Shown piece by piece: positions 14,573-20,798 of a stretch of DNA of 27,681 bases (its first letter is position 1; every line of letters begins with the position of its first letter). This stretch comes from DASUAS01 sp035763625 (GTDB taxonomy: Bacteria; Actinomycetota; Acidimicrobiia; IMCC26256; DASPTH01), in the NCBI GenBank assembly GCA_035763625.1, contig DASUAS010000241.1, forward strand, positions 1 to 27,681. Direction: 5' to 3'. Under the pieces are notes generated by a model. That model ran no database searches and had not been told where the DNA came from. It saw nothing but the letters and a program-made list of their open reading frames with translations. A program made the translations under genes and the position numbers.

Positions 14573-14578
14573 TAGCGT
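14573..14578 (+). promoter_or_regulatory. -10 element for a near-leaderless start at 14585
   Basis: TAGCGT followed by 6 bases and the ATG at 14585. No ribosome binding site fits between them. Its -35 region would overlap the divergent promoter of the operon at 14548. Confidence 0.5.
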
Positions 14579-14584
14579 GCGCGC

Positions 14585-15466
14585 ATGCCAGCCGGAGCCG
14601 TCCGCACACTGCTCGACGACCTCGTGTTCACCGAAGGTCCCCGGTGGCACGACGGACGTCTGTGGTGCAGCGACATGCACGACCACCGCGTCATCTCGAC
14701 CGCGCTCGACGGCCACGCCGACACGGTGGTGCGGGTCGAAGACGACGAACCGTCGGGCCTGGGTTGGCTTCCCGACGGACGGCTGCTCGTGGTGGCGATG
14801 GAGACGCAGCGCCTGCTGCGCGTCGAGCCCGACGGCGAGCTCGCGGTGCACGCCGACCTCTCGTCCGCGGCGCGTGGCTCGCTCAACGACATGATCGTCG
14901 CCGCCGACGGCACCGCGTACATCGGTGACATGGGTGTGCGCATCCACGAGCTCGGTGCCGAGCGGCGTGCCGGTCAGACCTTCCGCGTCGCGCCCGACGG
15001 CACCTGGGAGTGCGCGGCCGACGACCTCCGGTCACCCAATGGGCACATCCTCACCGACGACGGGCGCACGCTGATCGTCGCCGAGAGCGGAGGTGGCTGC
15101 CTCACCGCGTTCACAGTGCGGACCGACGGCACCCTCACCGACCGTCGCACCTTCGCCGAGCTCACGCCCGAGCGCGACGACGTGCTGTTCGCGCCGCCCG
15201 ACGGCATCTGCCTCGACGCCGACGGCGCGGTCTGGGTCGCCGACCCCCTCGGCGCCCGAGTCTTCCGCGTGCGCGAGGGAGGCGAGGTCACCGACACCAT
15301 CCGCTTCACGGATGTCATCCCGGTGGCGTGCGTCCTCGGTGGTCCCGGCCGTCGCACGCTGCTCATGTGCGTCGCCGCCGACTGGAAGCGCGACGCCCTC
15401 GTCGGCACCCGCAGCGGCCGCATCGTCGCCGCCGACGTCGACGTCCCCGGCGCCGGCCGCCCCTGA
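14585..15466 (+). CDS. SMP-30 / gluconolactonase family protein
   Basis: A 293-residue six-bladed beta-propeller of the SMP-30/LRE group. Metal ligands expected for the family are visible: Glu17 (FTEGPRW), Asn152 (SPNGH) and Asp206 (PPDGIC), plus Asn101 in LNDM. The family hydrolyses lactones with a divalent cation; substrates range from sugar lactones to lactones made during ring cleavage. There is no signal peptide, so it is cytoplasmic. It is transcribed divergently from the thioesterase/SDR operon, with 36 bases between starts, suggesting a shared signal. It is followed by a long inverted repeat. Confidence 0.92.
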   Translation: MPAGAVRTLLDDLVFTEGPRWHDGRLWCSDMHDHRVISTALDGHADTVVRVEDDEPSGLGWLPDGRLLVVAMETQRLLRVEPDGELAVHADLSSAARGSLNDMIVAADGTAYIGDMGVRIHELGAERRAGQTFRVAPDGTWECAADDLRSPNGHILTDDGRTLIVAESGGGCLTAFTVRTDGTLTDRRTFAELTPERDDVLFAPPDGICLDADGAVWVADPLGARVFRVREGGEVTDTIRFTDVIPVACVLGGPGRRTLLMCVAADWKRDALVGTRSGRIVAADVDVPGAGRP

Positions 15467-15472
15467 CCCACC

Positions 15473-15538
15473 ACCCCCGTTTTGGCGTTGGTCGTGTGCC
15501 ACGACGGCACAGCAGCAACGCCAAATGGTGACGGGGGT
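15473..15538. terminator. Long nested hairpin, bidirectional terminator between convergent genes
   Basis: Arms ACCCCCGT (15473-15480) and ACGGGGGT (15531-15538) enclose TTTGGCGTTG (15481-15490) and CAACGCCAAA (15516-15525), and these enclose GTCGTG and CACGAC (15491-15496, 15500-15505) around a TGC loop. All three stems pair perfectly, with unpaired segments only on the right side. It lies between two convergent stops. Its build (outer stem, inner 6-7-base stem, three-base loop) resembles the repeat at 10234-10280. Confidence 0.75.
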
Positions 15539-16323
15539 CAGCCCGGGAACAGGTGGCGCAGGGCGCGGGGCGGGGTGAAGGGCTTCCACTCGCCGTCGGG
15601 CTGTGCGAGGCGGTCGGCGATCGCCACCAGCACCGCGGGGTTGTGCCCCAGCCCGCAGTGGCTGCCGTACACCTCGATGTTCTCCGCGCGGGGCCCTTCG
15701 TCCTCGAGGCACCACTGCCAGCTCGCCACCCCGTCGCTGCGGCTGTAGACGGCGGTGGCGGGGATCGAGAGCAGCGGTTGCCGGTACTCCGAGCGGCGCA
15801 TCTTGTCGTTCGGCTCTGCGTGCCAACGCTCGGCCATCCGGTAGAGCAGCGCGGCGTGCGTCTTGTAGCGGTCGTCGAGCATGAGACGGAACGGTGACCC
15901 GAGGGTGATCACCTGCCGGACGGCATCCGGGTGGCGGCGCGCGACCTCGCGGCCGAAGATCCCACCCGCGCTCCAACCGATGATGCTCACGCGCCGCCCC
16001 GACCGTTCGGCGAGCTCGAGCAGCCGCGTCGGCCCGCCGTCGAGGATCGCCGCAGTGGGACCGAGGTTCTGACCGAGGCCCCACCCGTGGCTCGAGTAGC
16101 CGAGCGCGCGGAGCAACGCGCGCAGCGGGCTCGTCGACGCGTCGGTGGCGCCGAACGGTGGGAGCACCAGCACCGAGTGCCCGTCGCCGCGAGGCTGCGC
16201 GAGCAGCAACGGCCACGACGCGAAGTAGAGCGCGAGCTCGGGCCAGGCGCGCAATTCGAGCGCGAGCAGCGCGAGCGACGGAGCCCCGGCGGGTTCGCTC
16301 CGGATGTCGTCGACGCTCGTCAC
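15538..16323 (-). CDS. Alpha/beta hydrolase (lipase/esterase-like)
   Basis: A 261-residue alpha/beta hydrolase. The nucleophile elbow GWSAGG at 116-121 gives Ser118, the oxyanion strand reads VLVLPPFGA (51-59), and the later strands include AVYSRSDG, for the acid residue, and GSHCGLGHNP, with the catalytic His. The first 45 residues are hydrophobic-rich but contain no clear signal peptide. The frame extends upstream, but GTG 16323 begins a typical N-terminus and has a TACGCT -10 element 8 bases before it, so it is chosen. It is convergent with the SMP-30 gene and divergent from the flavodoxin-like gene. The substrate is unknown; a hydrophobic ester is the simplest reading. Confidence 0.88.
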   Translation of the reverse strand: MTSVDDIRSEPAGAPSLALLALELRAWPELALYFASWPLLLAQPRGDGHSVLVLPPFGATDASTSPLRALLRALGYSSHGWGLGQNLGPTAAILDGGPTRLLELAERSGRRVSIIGWSAGGIFGREVARRHPDAVRQVITLGSPFRLMLDDRYKTHAALLYRMAERWHAEPNDKMRRSEYRQPLLSIPATAVYSRSDGVASWQWCLEDEGPRAENIEVYGSHCGLGHNPAVLVAIADRLAQPDGEWKPFTPPRALRHLFPG

Positions 16324-16331
16324 TGCCGACG

Positions 16332-16337
16332 AGCGTA
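16332..16337 (-). promoter_or_regulatory. -10 element for a near-leaderless start at 16323
   Basis: TACGCT on the minus strand, then 8 bases and GTG 16323. It faces away from the -10 at 16353-16358, with 15 bases between them. Confidence 0.45.
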
Positions 16338-16352
16338 CCCACGGACCGGGCG

Positions 16353-16358
16353 TAGTCT
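16353..16358 (+). promoter_or_regulatory. -10 element upstream of the start at 16368
   Basis: TAGTCT followed by 9 bases and ATG 16368. The predicted transcript would have an untranslated leader of only about two bases; no Shine-Dalgarno sequence is seen. Confidence 0.45.
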
Positions 16359-16367
16359 GCGCCATCC

Positions 16368-16823
16368 ATGGCGACGTTGCTGCACGTCCACCACACCACG
16401 TCTCCGGCCGTGCACGCGATGTTCGGTGCGGTGCAGTCAGGCGCGACCGATCCGCAGATCGCCGGAGTCGAGGTGGTGACGGTCGCGGCGCTCGAGGCCA
16501 CTGCACACCACGTGCTCGCCGCTGACGGCTACCTGCTGGGCACGCCGGCCAACCTCGGGTACATGTCGGGCGCGTTGAAGCACTTCTTCGACCAGATCTA
16601 CTACCCGTGCCTCGAGGCGACGGTGGCGCGCCCGTACGGGGTGTACGTGCACGGCAACAACGACACCACCGGGGCGCTCCGGGCCGTCGAGATGGTCACC
16701 ACCGGGTTGCAGTGGCGATTGGCGCAGGCGCCGGTGTCGGTGATCGGTCAGCCCTCGCGCGCCGATCTCGATGCGTGCTGGGAGCTGGGCGCGGCGGTCG
16801 CCGCCGGTCTGTCGGACGCGTGA
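16368..16823 (+). CDS. Flavodoxin-like / NAD(P)H-dependent FMN reductase-like protein
   Basis: A 151-residue flavodoxin-fold protein. An N-terminal strand (MATLLHVHHTT) is followed by a phosphate-binding loop with HTTSPAVHAM, and the isoalloxazine loop GTPANLGYMSGALKHFFD (58-75) is the hallmark of the WrbA/flavodoxin family. VYVHGNND near 92-99 forms the next flavin-contacting region. It is expected to bind FMN and carry or use reducing equivalents from NAD(P)H. It ends one base before the convergent stop of the second DUF1214 gene. It may provide reduced flavin to monooxygenases here, but nothing in the sequence ties it to one of them. Confidence 0.87.
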   Translation: MATLLHVHHTTSPAVHAMFGAVQSGATDPQIAGVEVVTVAALEATAHHVLAADGYLLGTPANLGYMSGALKHFFDQIYYPCLEATVARPYGVYVHGNNDTTGALRAVEMVTTGLQWRLAQAPVSVIGQPSRADLDACWELGAAVAAGLSDA

Positions 16824-16824
16824 T

Positions 16825-17970
16825 TCAGCGCAGGCTGTCGACGGGCACGACCTCGCACTCGGCGACGGGTGGGTCGGTCTCGGGCAGCAGGTAGCGCCAG
16901 AAGATCGTCCCGACGCGGTGCCCGCCGGTGTCGAGCCAGTTGGGCACGCCGGGGTCGCGGTGCGCGACGACGACGGTGTACGACCCGTCGGGCTCGTACG
17001 CGATCTGCGCCGAGTTCAGCGAGCTCCGGCGGTGCGCGTACTCGAGCGTCTGCATGTGGCGGTTCCACAACATGACGTTGGTGAAGCGCGACGGCGGGAT
17101 GGTCCCGCGCATGACGAGCGCGTCGTCGGGACCGAGGTCCCACCGACCCATCGAGTAGAAGATGTCGACCGCGCCGGCGGCGTCGACCCCAGCGTTGCGG
17201 AAGCTCCAAGGCTCACCGACCGTGTTCGGCTCCTTGCCCATGAACGGCGCCGGCGACGGCGCGCCGGGCAGTGGTTGTCCGAGCGTCGTCTGACGGAGGA
17301 ACGCGACGCCGGCGCGCAGGCGCGTCGCGAGCGTGGCGTCGTCGAGCGGGGGAGGCGGCGGGACGTCGTCGAGCACCTCGATGCCGATGCGCACCTGGAC
17401 CAGCGGGTCGTTCTGCGCCGACGGCTCGCGCAGGAAGTAGCTGCGCACGATGAGCATGCGCGCGTCGGGGTCGAGCTGCACCCAGTCGCCGTCGAGGTCG
17501 GCGGACCGGTCCCCGGAAGGCTTCTCGGCGCTGAACACGATCGAGTAGGACCCGTCGGACGCGAACGTGAACTGGCTGTCGTTGATGTCGGAGAGCACCC
17601 GGCCGTTGAAGCCGCCGTCGACCGCTTCCGAGTGGATGGTGAACGAGATGTACGACTCCTCGCCGCGCACTCCGAACACGCGGTACGAGCGGTCGCCGCG
17701 CACTTGCGCGAAGTGGTAGATCGCGTCCGGGTTGTCGCCCTGCAACTTGCGGGCGGGGCTCACGATCGGCGCCATGCGCGGGTGGTCGGGATCACCCTCG
17801 ACGAAGAACTCCGACATCCCCGAGAGGACCTCGGTGACGTAGCGGTAGCCCTCGACGACGTCGATGTCCTCGGTGAACCGGTCTTCGTTCAGCACGTACC
17901 CGTCGCGGATCTCCGTGAGCGCGGCGATGAGCTCGTCGAAGGCCTCGGTCGACTTCGGGGCGCGGTTCAT
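16825..17970 (-). CDS. DUF1214 domain protein (second of two in the window)
   Basis: A 381-residue cytoplasmic-looking protein. The C-terminal DUF1214 core shows SRFTNVMLWNRHMQTLEY, then the GSYTVVVAHRDPGVPNWLDT block (ending at about residue 348) and WRYLLPET. It is a paralogue of the protein at 12566-13744, and both are directly coupled to an SDR. There is no known enzyme activity for the family. The N-terminal part contains FFVEGDPDHPRM and a region with GDNPDAIYHFAQVRGDRSYRVFG, seen in longer DUF1214 members. The ATG at 17970 overlaps the SDR stop (ATGA) and has an AAGGAG site 8 bases upstream, giving strong support for the start. Confidence 0.88.
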   Translation of the reverse strand: MNRAPKSTEAFDELIAALTEIRDGYVLNEDRFTEDIDVVEGYRYVTEVLSGMSEFFVEGDPDHPRMAPIVSPARKLQGDNPDAIYHFAQVRGDRSYRVFGVRGEESYISFTIHSEAVDGGFNGRVLSDINDSQFTFASDGSYSIVFSAEKPSGDRSADLDGDWVQLDPDARMLIVRSYFLREPSAQNDPLVQVRIGIEVLDDVPPPPPLDDATLATRLRAGVAFLRQTTLGQPLPGAPSPAPFMGKEPNTVGEPWSFRNAGVDAAGAVDIFYSMGRWDLGPDDALVMRGTIPPSRFTNVMLWNRHMQTLEYAHRRSSLNSAQIAYEPDGSYTVVVAHRDPGVPNWLDTGGHRVGTIFWRYLLPETDPPVAECEVVPVDSLR

Positions 17971-18794
17971 GCGAGATCTCCTTGATCGGGAAGCGGGATG
18001 AGCTTCCGGTAGTCGATGAACGACCGCAGGGTGTTCCCGCCGTCGACAGAGAGGAGTTGGCCGGTGACCCAGGACGACTCGGGGCCGGCGAAGTAGCGCA
18101 CGGCCTGGGCGATGTCGTCGACCTCGCCGTGGCGGGCGATGGGCTGCTCGGCGAGGAACGCCGCCATCATCTCGGGGTTGTCGAACGCCCGCGCCGTGCC
18201 CGGCGTTCGGGTCATGCCCGGTTGCACCGAGTTCACGCGCACGCCGAGCTCACCGAGCTCATCGGCCGCGACCCTCACCAGCTGGTCGACCGCGGCCTTG
18301 CCCGCGGCATACGACGCGAGGTACTTCGTCGAGAACACGGCCGCGGTCGACGAGATGGCGACGAACGAGCCGCCTCCCGCGCGCACCATGGCCTGACCGG
18401 CGTACTTCAGGAACAGGTAGATCGGCCGAACGTTGGCGTCGATCTGCGCGCTGAAGTCGTCATCGTCGAAGAGCAGCACCGGCGTGATGGCCCCGAGCCC
18501 GGGTACGACGACCGCGATCTGCAGCCCACGCGCATCGCCGGACGCGGCGTCGACCGCGCCCTGCACCGACGCGCTGTCGAGCGCGTCGCACACGACGTGG
18601 GCAACCTCGAGGCCCTCCTCGCCGAGCATGGCGGCGGCGTCGACGAGCTTCTGCTCGGTGCGCCCGGCGATGGTGACGAACGCACCGTCGCGCGCGAGGG
18701 CACGCGCCGATCCCAGCCCGATGCCCGAGCCGCCGCCGACGACGATCGCACGCTGTCCCGCCAGGGCTCCTCCTCGATGGTCGGCTCCGACCAT
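17967..18794 (-). CDS. Short-chain dehydrogenase/reductase
   Basis: A 275-residue classical SDR with the NAD(P) loop GGGSGIG at 20-26, Ser149, Tyr162 and Lys166 (YAAGK), and a C-terminus extended to RKLIPLPDQGDLA, longer than the usual 250. The VTGQLLSVDGGNTLR motif precedes this extension. It starts at ATG 18794, 6 bases after the SnoaL-like stop, and its stop overlaps the DUF1214 start. It probably oxidises a secondary alcohol of the same hydrophobic substrate as its operon neighbours; steroid-like substrates are plausible but unproven. Confidence 0.92.
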   Translation of the reverse strand: MVGADHRGGALAGQRAIVVGGGSGIGLGSARALARDGAFVTIAGRTEQKLVDAAAMLGEEGLEVAHVVCDALDSASVQGAVDAASGDARGLQIAVVVPGLGAITPVLLFDDDDFSAQIDANVRPIYLFLKYAGQAMVRAGGGSFVAISSTAAVFSTKYLASYAAGKAAVDQLVRVAADELGELGVRVNSVQPGMTRTPGTARAFDNPEMMAAFLAEQPIARHGEVDDIAQAVRYFAGPESSWVTGQLLSVDGGNTLRSFIDYRKLIPLPDQGDLA

Positions 18795-18800
18795 GACGCT

Positions 18801-19277
18801 CTACGCGCTCGGCGGGTTGACGGCCCGCGTCTCGGTCCAGTCGACGCGGAGGTGCCGGTGGGCGAACTTCCACGCACCGTCGGCATCGGGCCGGTAGGTG
18901 TCCTCGTAGCGGATGAACATCACGTAGTCGGTGCCGCCAGCTCCGTTCGGCTCGGCGTGTCCTGGCGTGAGGTGGTGCGCGATGCAGTACACCTCGCCGG
19001 TGGCCTCACCGTCGCCGACCTCGTAGCTCGACTGCCCGAGCATGTGGAAGGTCTTCTCGTAGCGCTGGATCGCCTCGGGGATACGGGCCAGCCGTTCGGC
19101 GCCCCGGATCTCACGCGGCTCGGTGGACTCGCCCGGGTCGTGGATGCTGATCACCCCGTCGGGCAGGAACAGCGCCACGAACGCCTCGACGTCGTCGTGA
19201 CGGTCGACGCCGCGCGCGTAGCCCTCCGCCAGCGACCGCAGCTCGTGTCTGATCGCGCTCTCGTCGGTCGTCGCCAT
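18801..19277 (-). CDS. SnoaL-like / NTF2-fold protein
   Basis: A 158-residue protein of the SnoaL-like polyketide cyclase/NTF2 fold. It begins with a helix (ESAIRHELRSLAEGYARGVDRHD) and the FVALFLPDGVISIHDP strand pair (around 34-48), continues with HMLGQSSYEVGDGEATGEVYCIAHH in the central sheet, and ends with the typical WKFAHRHLRVDWTE strand. Such proteins are isomerases, dehydratases or cyclases, or non-catalytic binders; the exact role cannot be read. It starts at ATG 19277 behind GGGGGAGG, with a TAGTCT -10 further upstream, and heads the operon with the SDR and DUF1214 genes. Confidence 0.86.
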   Translation of the reverse strand: MATTDESAIRHELRSLAEGYARGVDRHDDVEAFVALFLPDGVISIHDPGESTEPREIRGAERLARIPEAIQRYEKTFHMLGQSSYEVGDGEATGEVYCIAHHLTPGHAEPNGAGGTDYVMFIRYEDTYRPDADGAWKFAHRHLRVDWTETRAVNPPSA

Positions 19278-19338
19278 CGCCTCCCCCTGGTCACGGGGAG
19301 ACTAGGACCTGGCGGTCCCGAGGTCAGCAGGTGCGGCG

Positions 19339-19344
19339 TACGGT
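19339..19344 (+). promoter_or_regulatory. -10 element for a leaderless GTG start at 19352
   Basis: TACGGT, then 7 bases (CGGACCC) and GTG 19352. This settles the start of the ASCH-like gene in favour of the GTG over a longer ATG-initiated frame at 19331, which would overlap the promoter. Confidence 0.5.
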
Positions 19345-19351
19345 CGGACCC

Positions 19352-19645
19352 GTGCAATTCAGTCCCGAGCTGCGCGACGCGGTGCTCGACGGGTCGATCA
19401 CGCTGACCTATCGCCGGTGGACGCGCCCGAAGGTGAAGGTCGGCGGCCGCTACCGCGTCGGTGCCGGCGCGATCGAGGTCGACGACATGGACCTCGTGCC
19501 CTTCGCGACCGTCACGCGGACCGACGTCCGGCGGTGCGGTGAGCGCGACCTGCAGACGCTGCGGGCCCGGACCGCGCACGCGGGCCCGGTCGCCGACGAC
19601 ACGCTCGTGTACCGCATCGAGTTCCACGCCGTCGACGAGCCGTGA
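19352..19645 (+). CDS. Small ASCH/PUA-like domain protein
   Basis: A 97-residue protein opening VQFSPELRDAVLDGSITLTY, followed by RRWTRPKVKVGGRYRVGAGAIEV. This pattern (short helix, GxxT(L)(T)YR, basic strand, then a KVGxxYxV strand) fits the ASCH domain, a PUA-like fold that binds RNA or nucleotides. The C-terminus is a VYRIEF(H) strand. The match rests on pattern reading only. The role is unknown. It stands alone on its strand, divergent from the SnoaL-like operon and convergent with a small membrane protein gene 25 bases away. Confidence 0.65.
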   Translation: MQFSPELRDAVLDGSITLTYRRWTRPKVKVGGRYRVGAGAIEVDDMDLVPFATVTRTDVRRCGERDLQTLRARTAHAGPVADDTLVYRIEFHAVDEP

Positions 19646-19670
19646 CCCGCCGCGCTGAGCGCCGAGCCGT

Positions 19671-19955
19671 TCAGAGGTGCAGCTGGCCGTAGGTGTTGCA
19701 GAGCCCGGCCGCATCGATGGTCACGAACGCGGCGATGACGAGCGCGACGCTCCAGCGGAGCAGGACCAGGCGCCAGCCCCTGACAGCGGGCGCACCCATC
19801 GGCGCGGGCATGTACCACGAGGGCAGGACGTCACGGGTCCCGGTGTCGGTCAGCTCCCAGAGCGACCGCGCGTCGCACGGAATCACGAGGTCCGGGTCGG
19901 CGGCGAGCGCTTCGGCCGCGAGCTCGTCGTCGTCGATGTCGGTCGGGAGATCCAC
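19671..19955 (-). CDS. Small single-pass membrane protein, unknown
   Basis: A 94-residue protein from GTG 19955. The N-terminal 60 residues are acidic to neutral (MDLPTDIDDDELAAEALAAD first) and the stretch LVLLRWSVALVIAAFVTIDA near 62-82 is a single hydrophobic segment preceded by arginine, followed by a short tail (GLCNTYGQLHL). The N-terminus would therefore be cytoplasmic. It resembles no family that I recognise. It lies 45 bases downstream of the crotonase gene in the same direction and could be co-transcribed. The GTG start has no strong ribosome binding site, which lowers confidence. Confidence 0.55.
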   Translation of the reverse strand: MDLPTDIDDDELAAEALAADPDLVIPCDARSLWELTDTGTRDVLPSWYMPAPMGAPAVRGWRLVLLRWSVALVIAAFVTIDAAGLCNTYGQLHL

Positions 19956-20000
19956 GCCGTGGATACGGAGCGACGCTCGATCCGGATGGCGGACCGACGA

Positions 20001-20762
20001 TCAGTCCTTCTGCAGCTTCGCCCGCAGCTCGGCGAGGCGGTCCTGGAACGCGGGCTGGTCCATCGACCAGTCCTGGTGCGTGAGCTCCAGCTCGAACGCC
20101 TCCTGCCACGTGTCGAGCGTGAGCGACGCGTCGAGGACGCCCTTCGCTCGCCCGACCACCTCCCGCGGACGGTCGGCGGCGCGGCGGGCGAGCGCGACGG
20201 CGGTGTCGAGCAGCTGATCGTCGTCGACGCAACGCCACGCGAGCCCGACGCGCGCGGCCTCCTCGCCGGTGAGCGACTCGCCGAAGAGCACGAGTGCCGC
20301 CGCGGCCTGCCGACCGACCAGCCGCTCGAGGCGCCAGAGGTGCCCACCTCCGGGGTGGATCCCCAAGTCCATGAAGCGCGGGTCGAACCGCGCCTCGGGT
20401 GACGCCAGGATCACGTCGCACGCCAGCGGCAGGTTCACTCCCGCACCGATCACCGGCCCGTTGACCGCGGCGACCGATGGCAGCGTCAGCCGGGAGAGCG
20501 CGAGCACACCCGCGTACATGTCACGCAGGGACGCGCGCGGGTTGAGCAGGTCGTCGACCGAGCCGCCGGCGCAGAACGCGGGCGGGGTGGCGGTGAGCAC
20601 CACGGCACCCACCGAGGGATCGGCAGCGGCCTCCTCGACCGCCAGCCCGAGCTGCACGGTGACCTCGAGCGACAGGGCGTTGCGACGAGCCGGGTCGTCG
20701 AGCGTCACCACCGCGACGTTGCCGTCACGCTCGAGCTTCACGCGGGGGTCACTGCCATCCAT
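20001..20762 (-). CDS. Enoyl-CoA hydratase/isomerase family protein with altered active site
   Basis: A 253-residue crotonase. The oxyanion loop FCAGGSVDDL is at 63-72. The usual catalytic glutamates are absent by my alignment to rat hydratase: Glu144 corresponds to Asn110 (GAGVNLPLACD) and Glu164 to about Phe130 (FDPRFMDLGIHPGGG), although Asp132 lies two residues away. The DLGIHPGGGH(L)W motif is shared by a known large subgroup of uncertain activity. Alternative reactions are isomerisation or dechlorination/lyase-type crotonase chemistry; substrate and reaction remain open. ATG 20762 is divergent from the amidohydrolase start by 36 bases. Confidence 0.9.
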   Translation of the reverse strand: MDGSDPRVKLERDGNVAVVTLDDPARRNALSLEVTVQLGLAVEEAAADPSVGAVVLTATPPAFCAGGSVDDLLNPRASLRDMYAGVLALSRLTLPSVAAVNGPVIGAGVNLPLACDVILASPEARFDPRFMDLGIHPGGGHLWRLERLVGRQAAAALVLFGESLTGEEAARVGLAWRCVDDDQLLDTAVALARRAADRPREVVGRAKGVLDASLTLDTWQEAFELELTHQDWSMDQPAFQDRLAELRAKLQKD

Positions 20763-20768
20763 CGGTCG

Positions 20769-20774
20769 AGCATC
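20769..20774 (-). promoter_or_regulatory. Weak -10 element for the start at 20762
   Basis: GATGCT on the minus strand, then 6 bases and ATG 20762. It keeps the key A (position 2) and T (position 6) of TAnnnT but not the first T. Confidence 0.3.
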
Positions 20775-20786
20775 GCGCGCCGGGGC

Positions 20787-20792
20787 CAGAAT
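20787..20792 (+). promoter_or_regulatory. -10 element for a near-leaderless start at 20799
   Basis: CAGAAT, then 6 bases and ATG 20799. It differs from TAnnnT only at the first position. It is 12 bases from the opposite-facing -10 of the crotonase gene. Confidence 0.4.
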
Positions 20793-20798
20793 GGTCCC

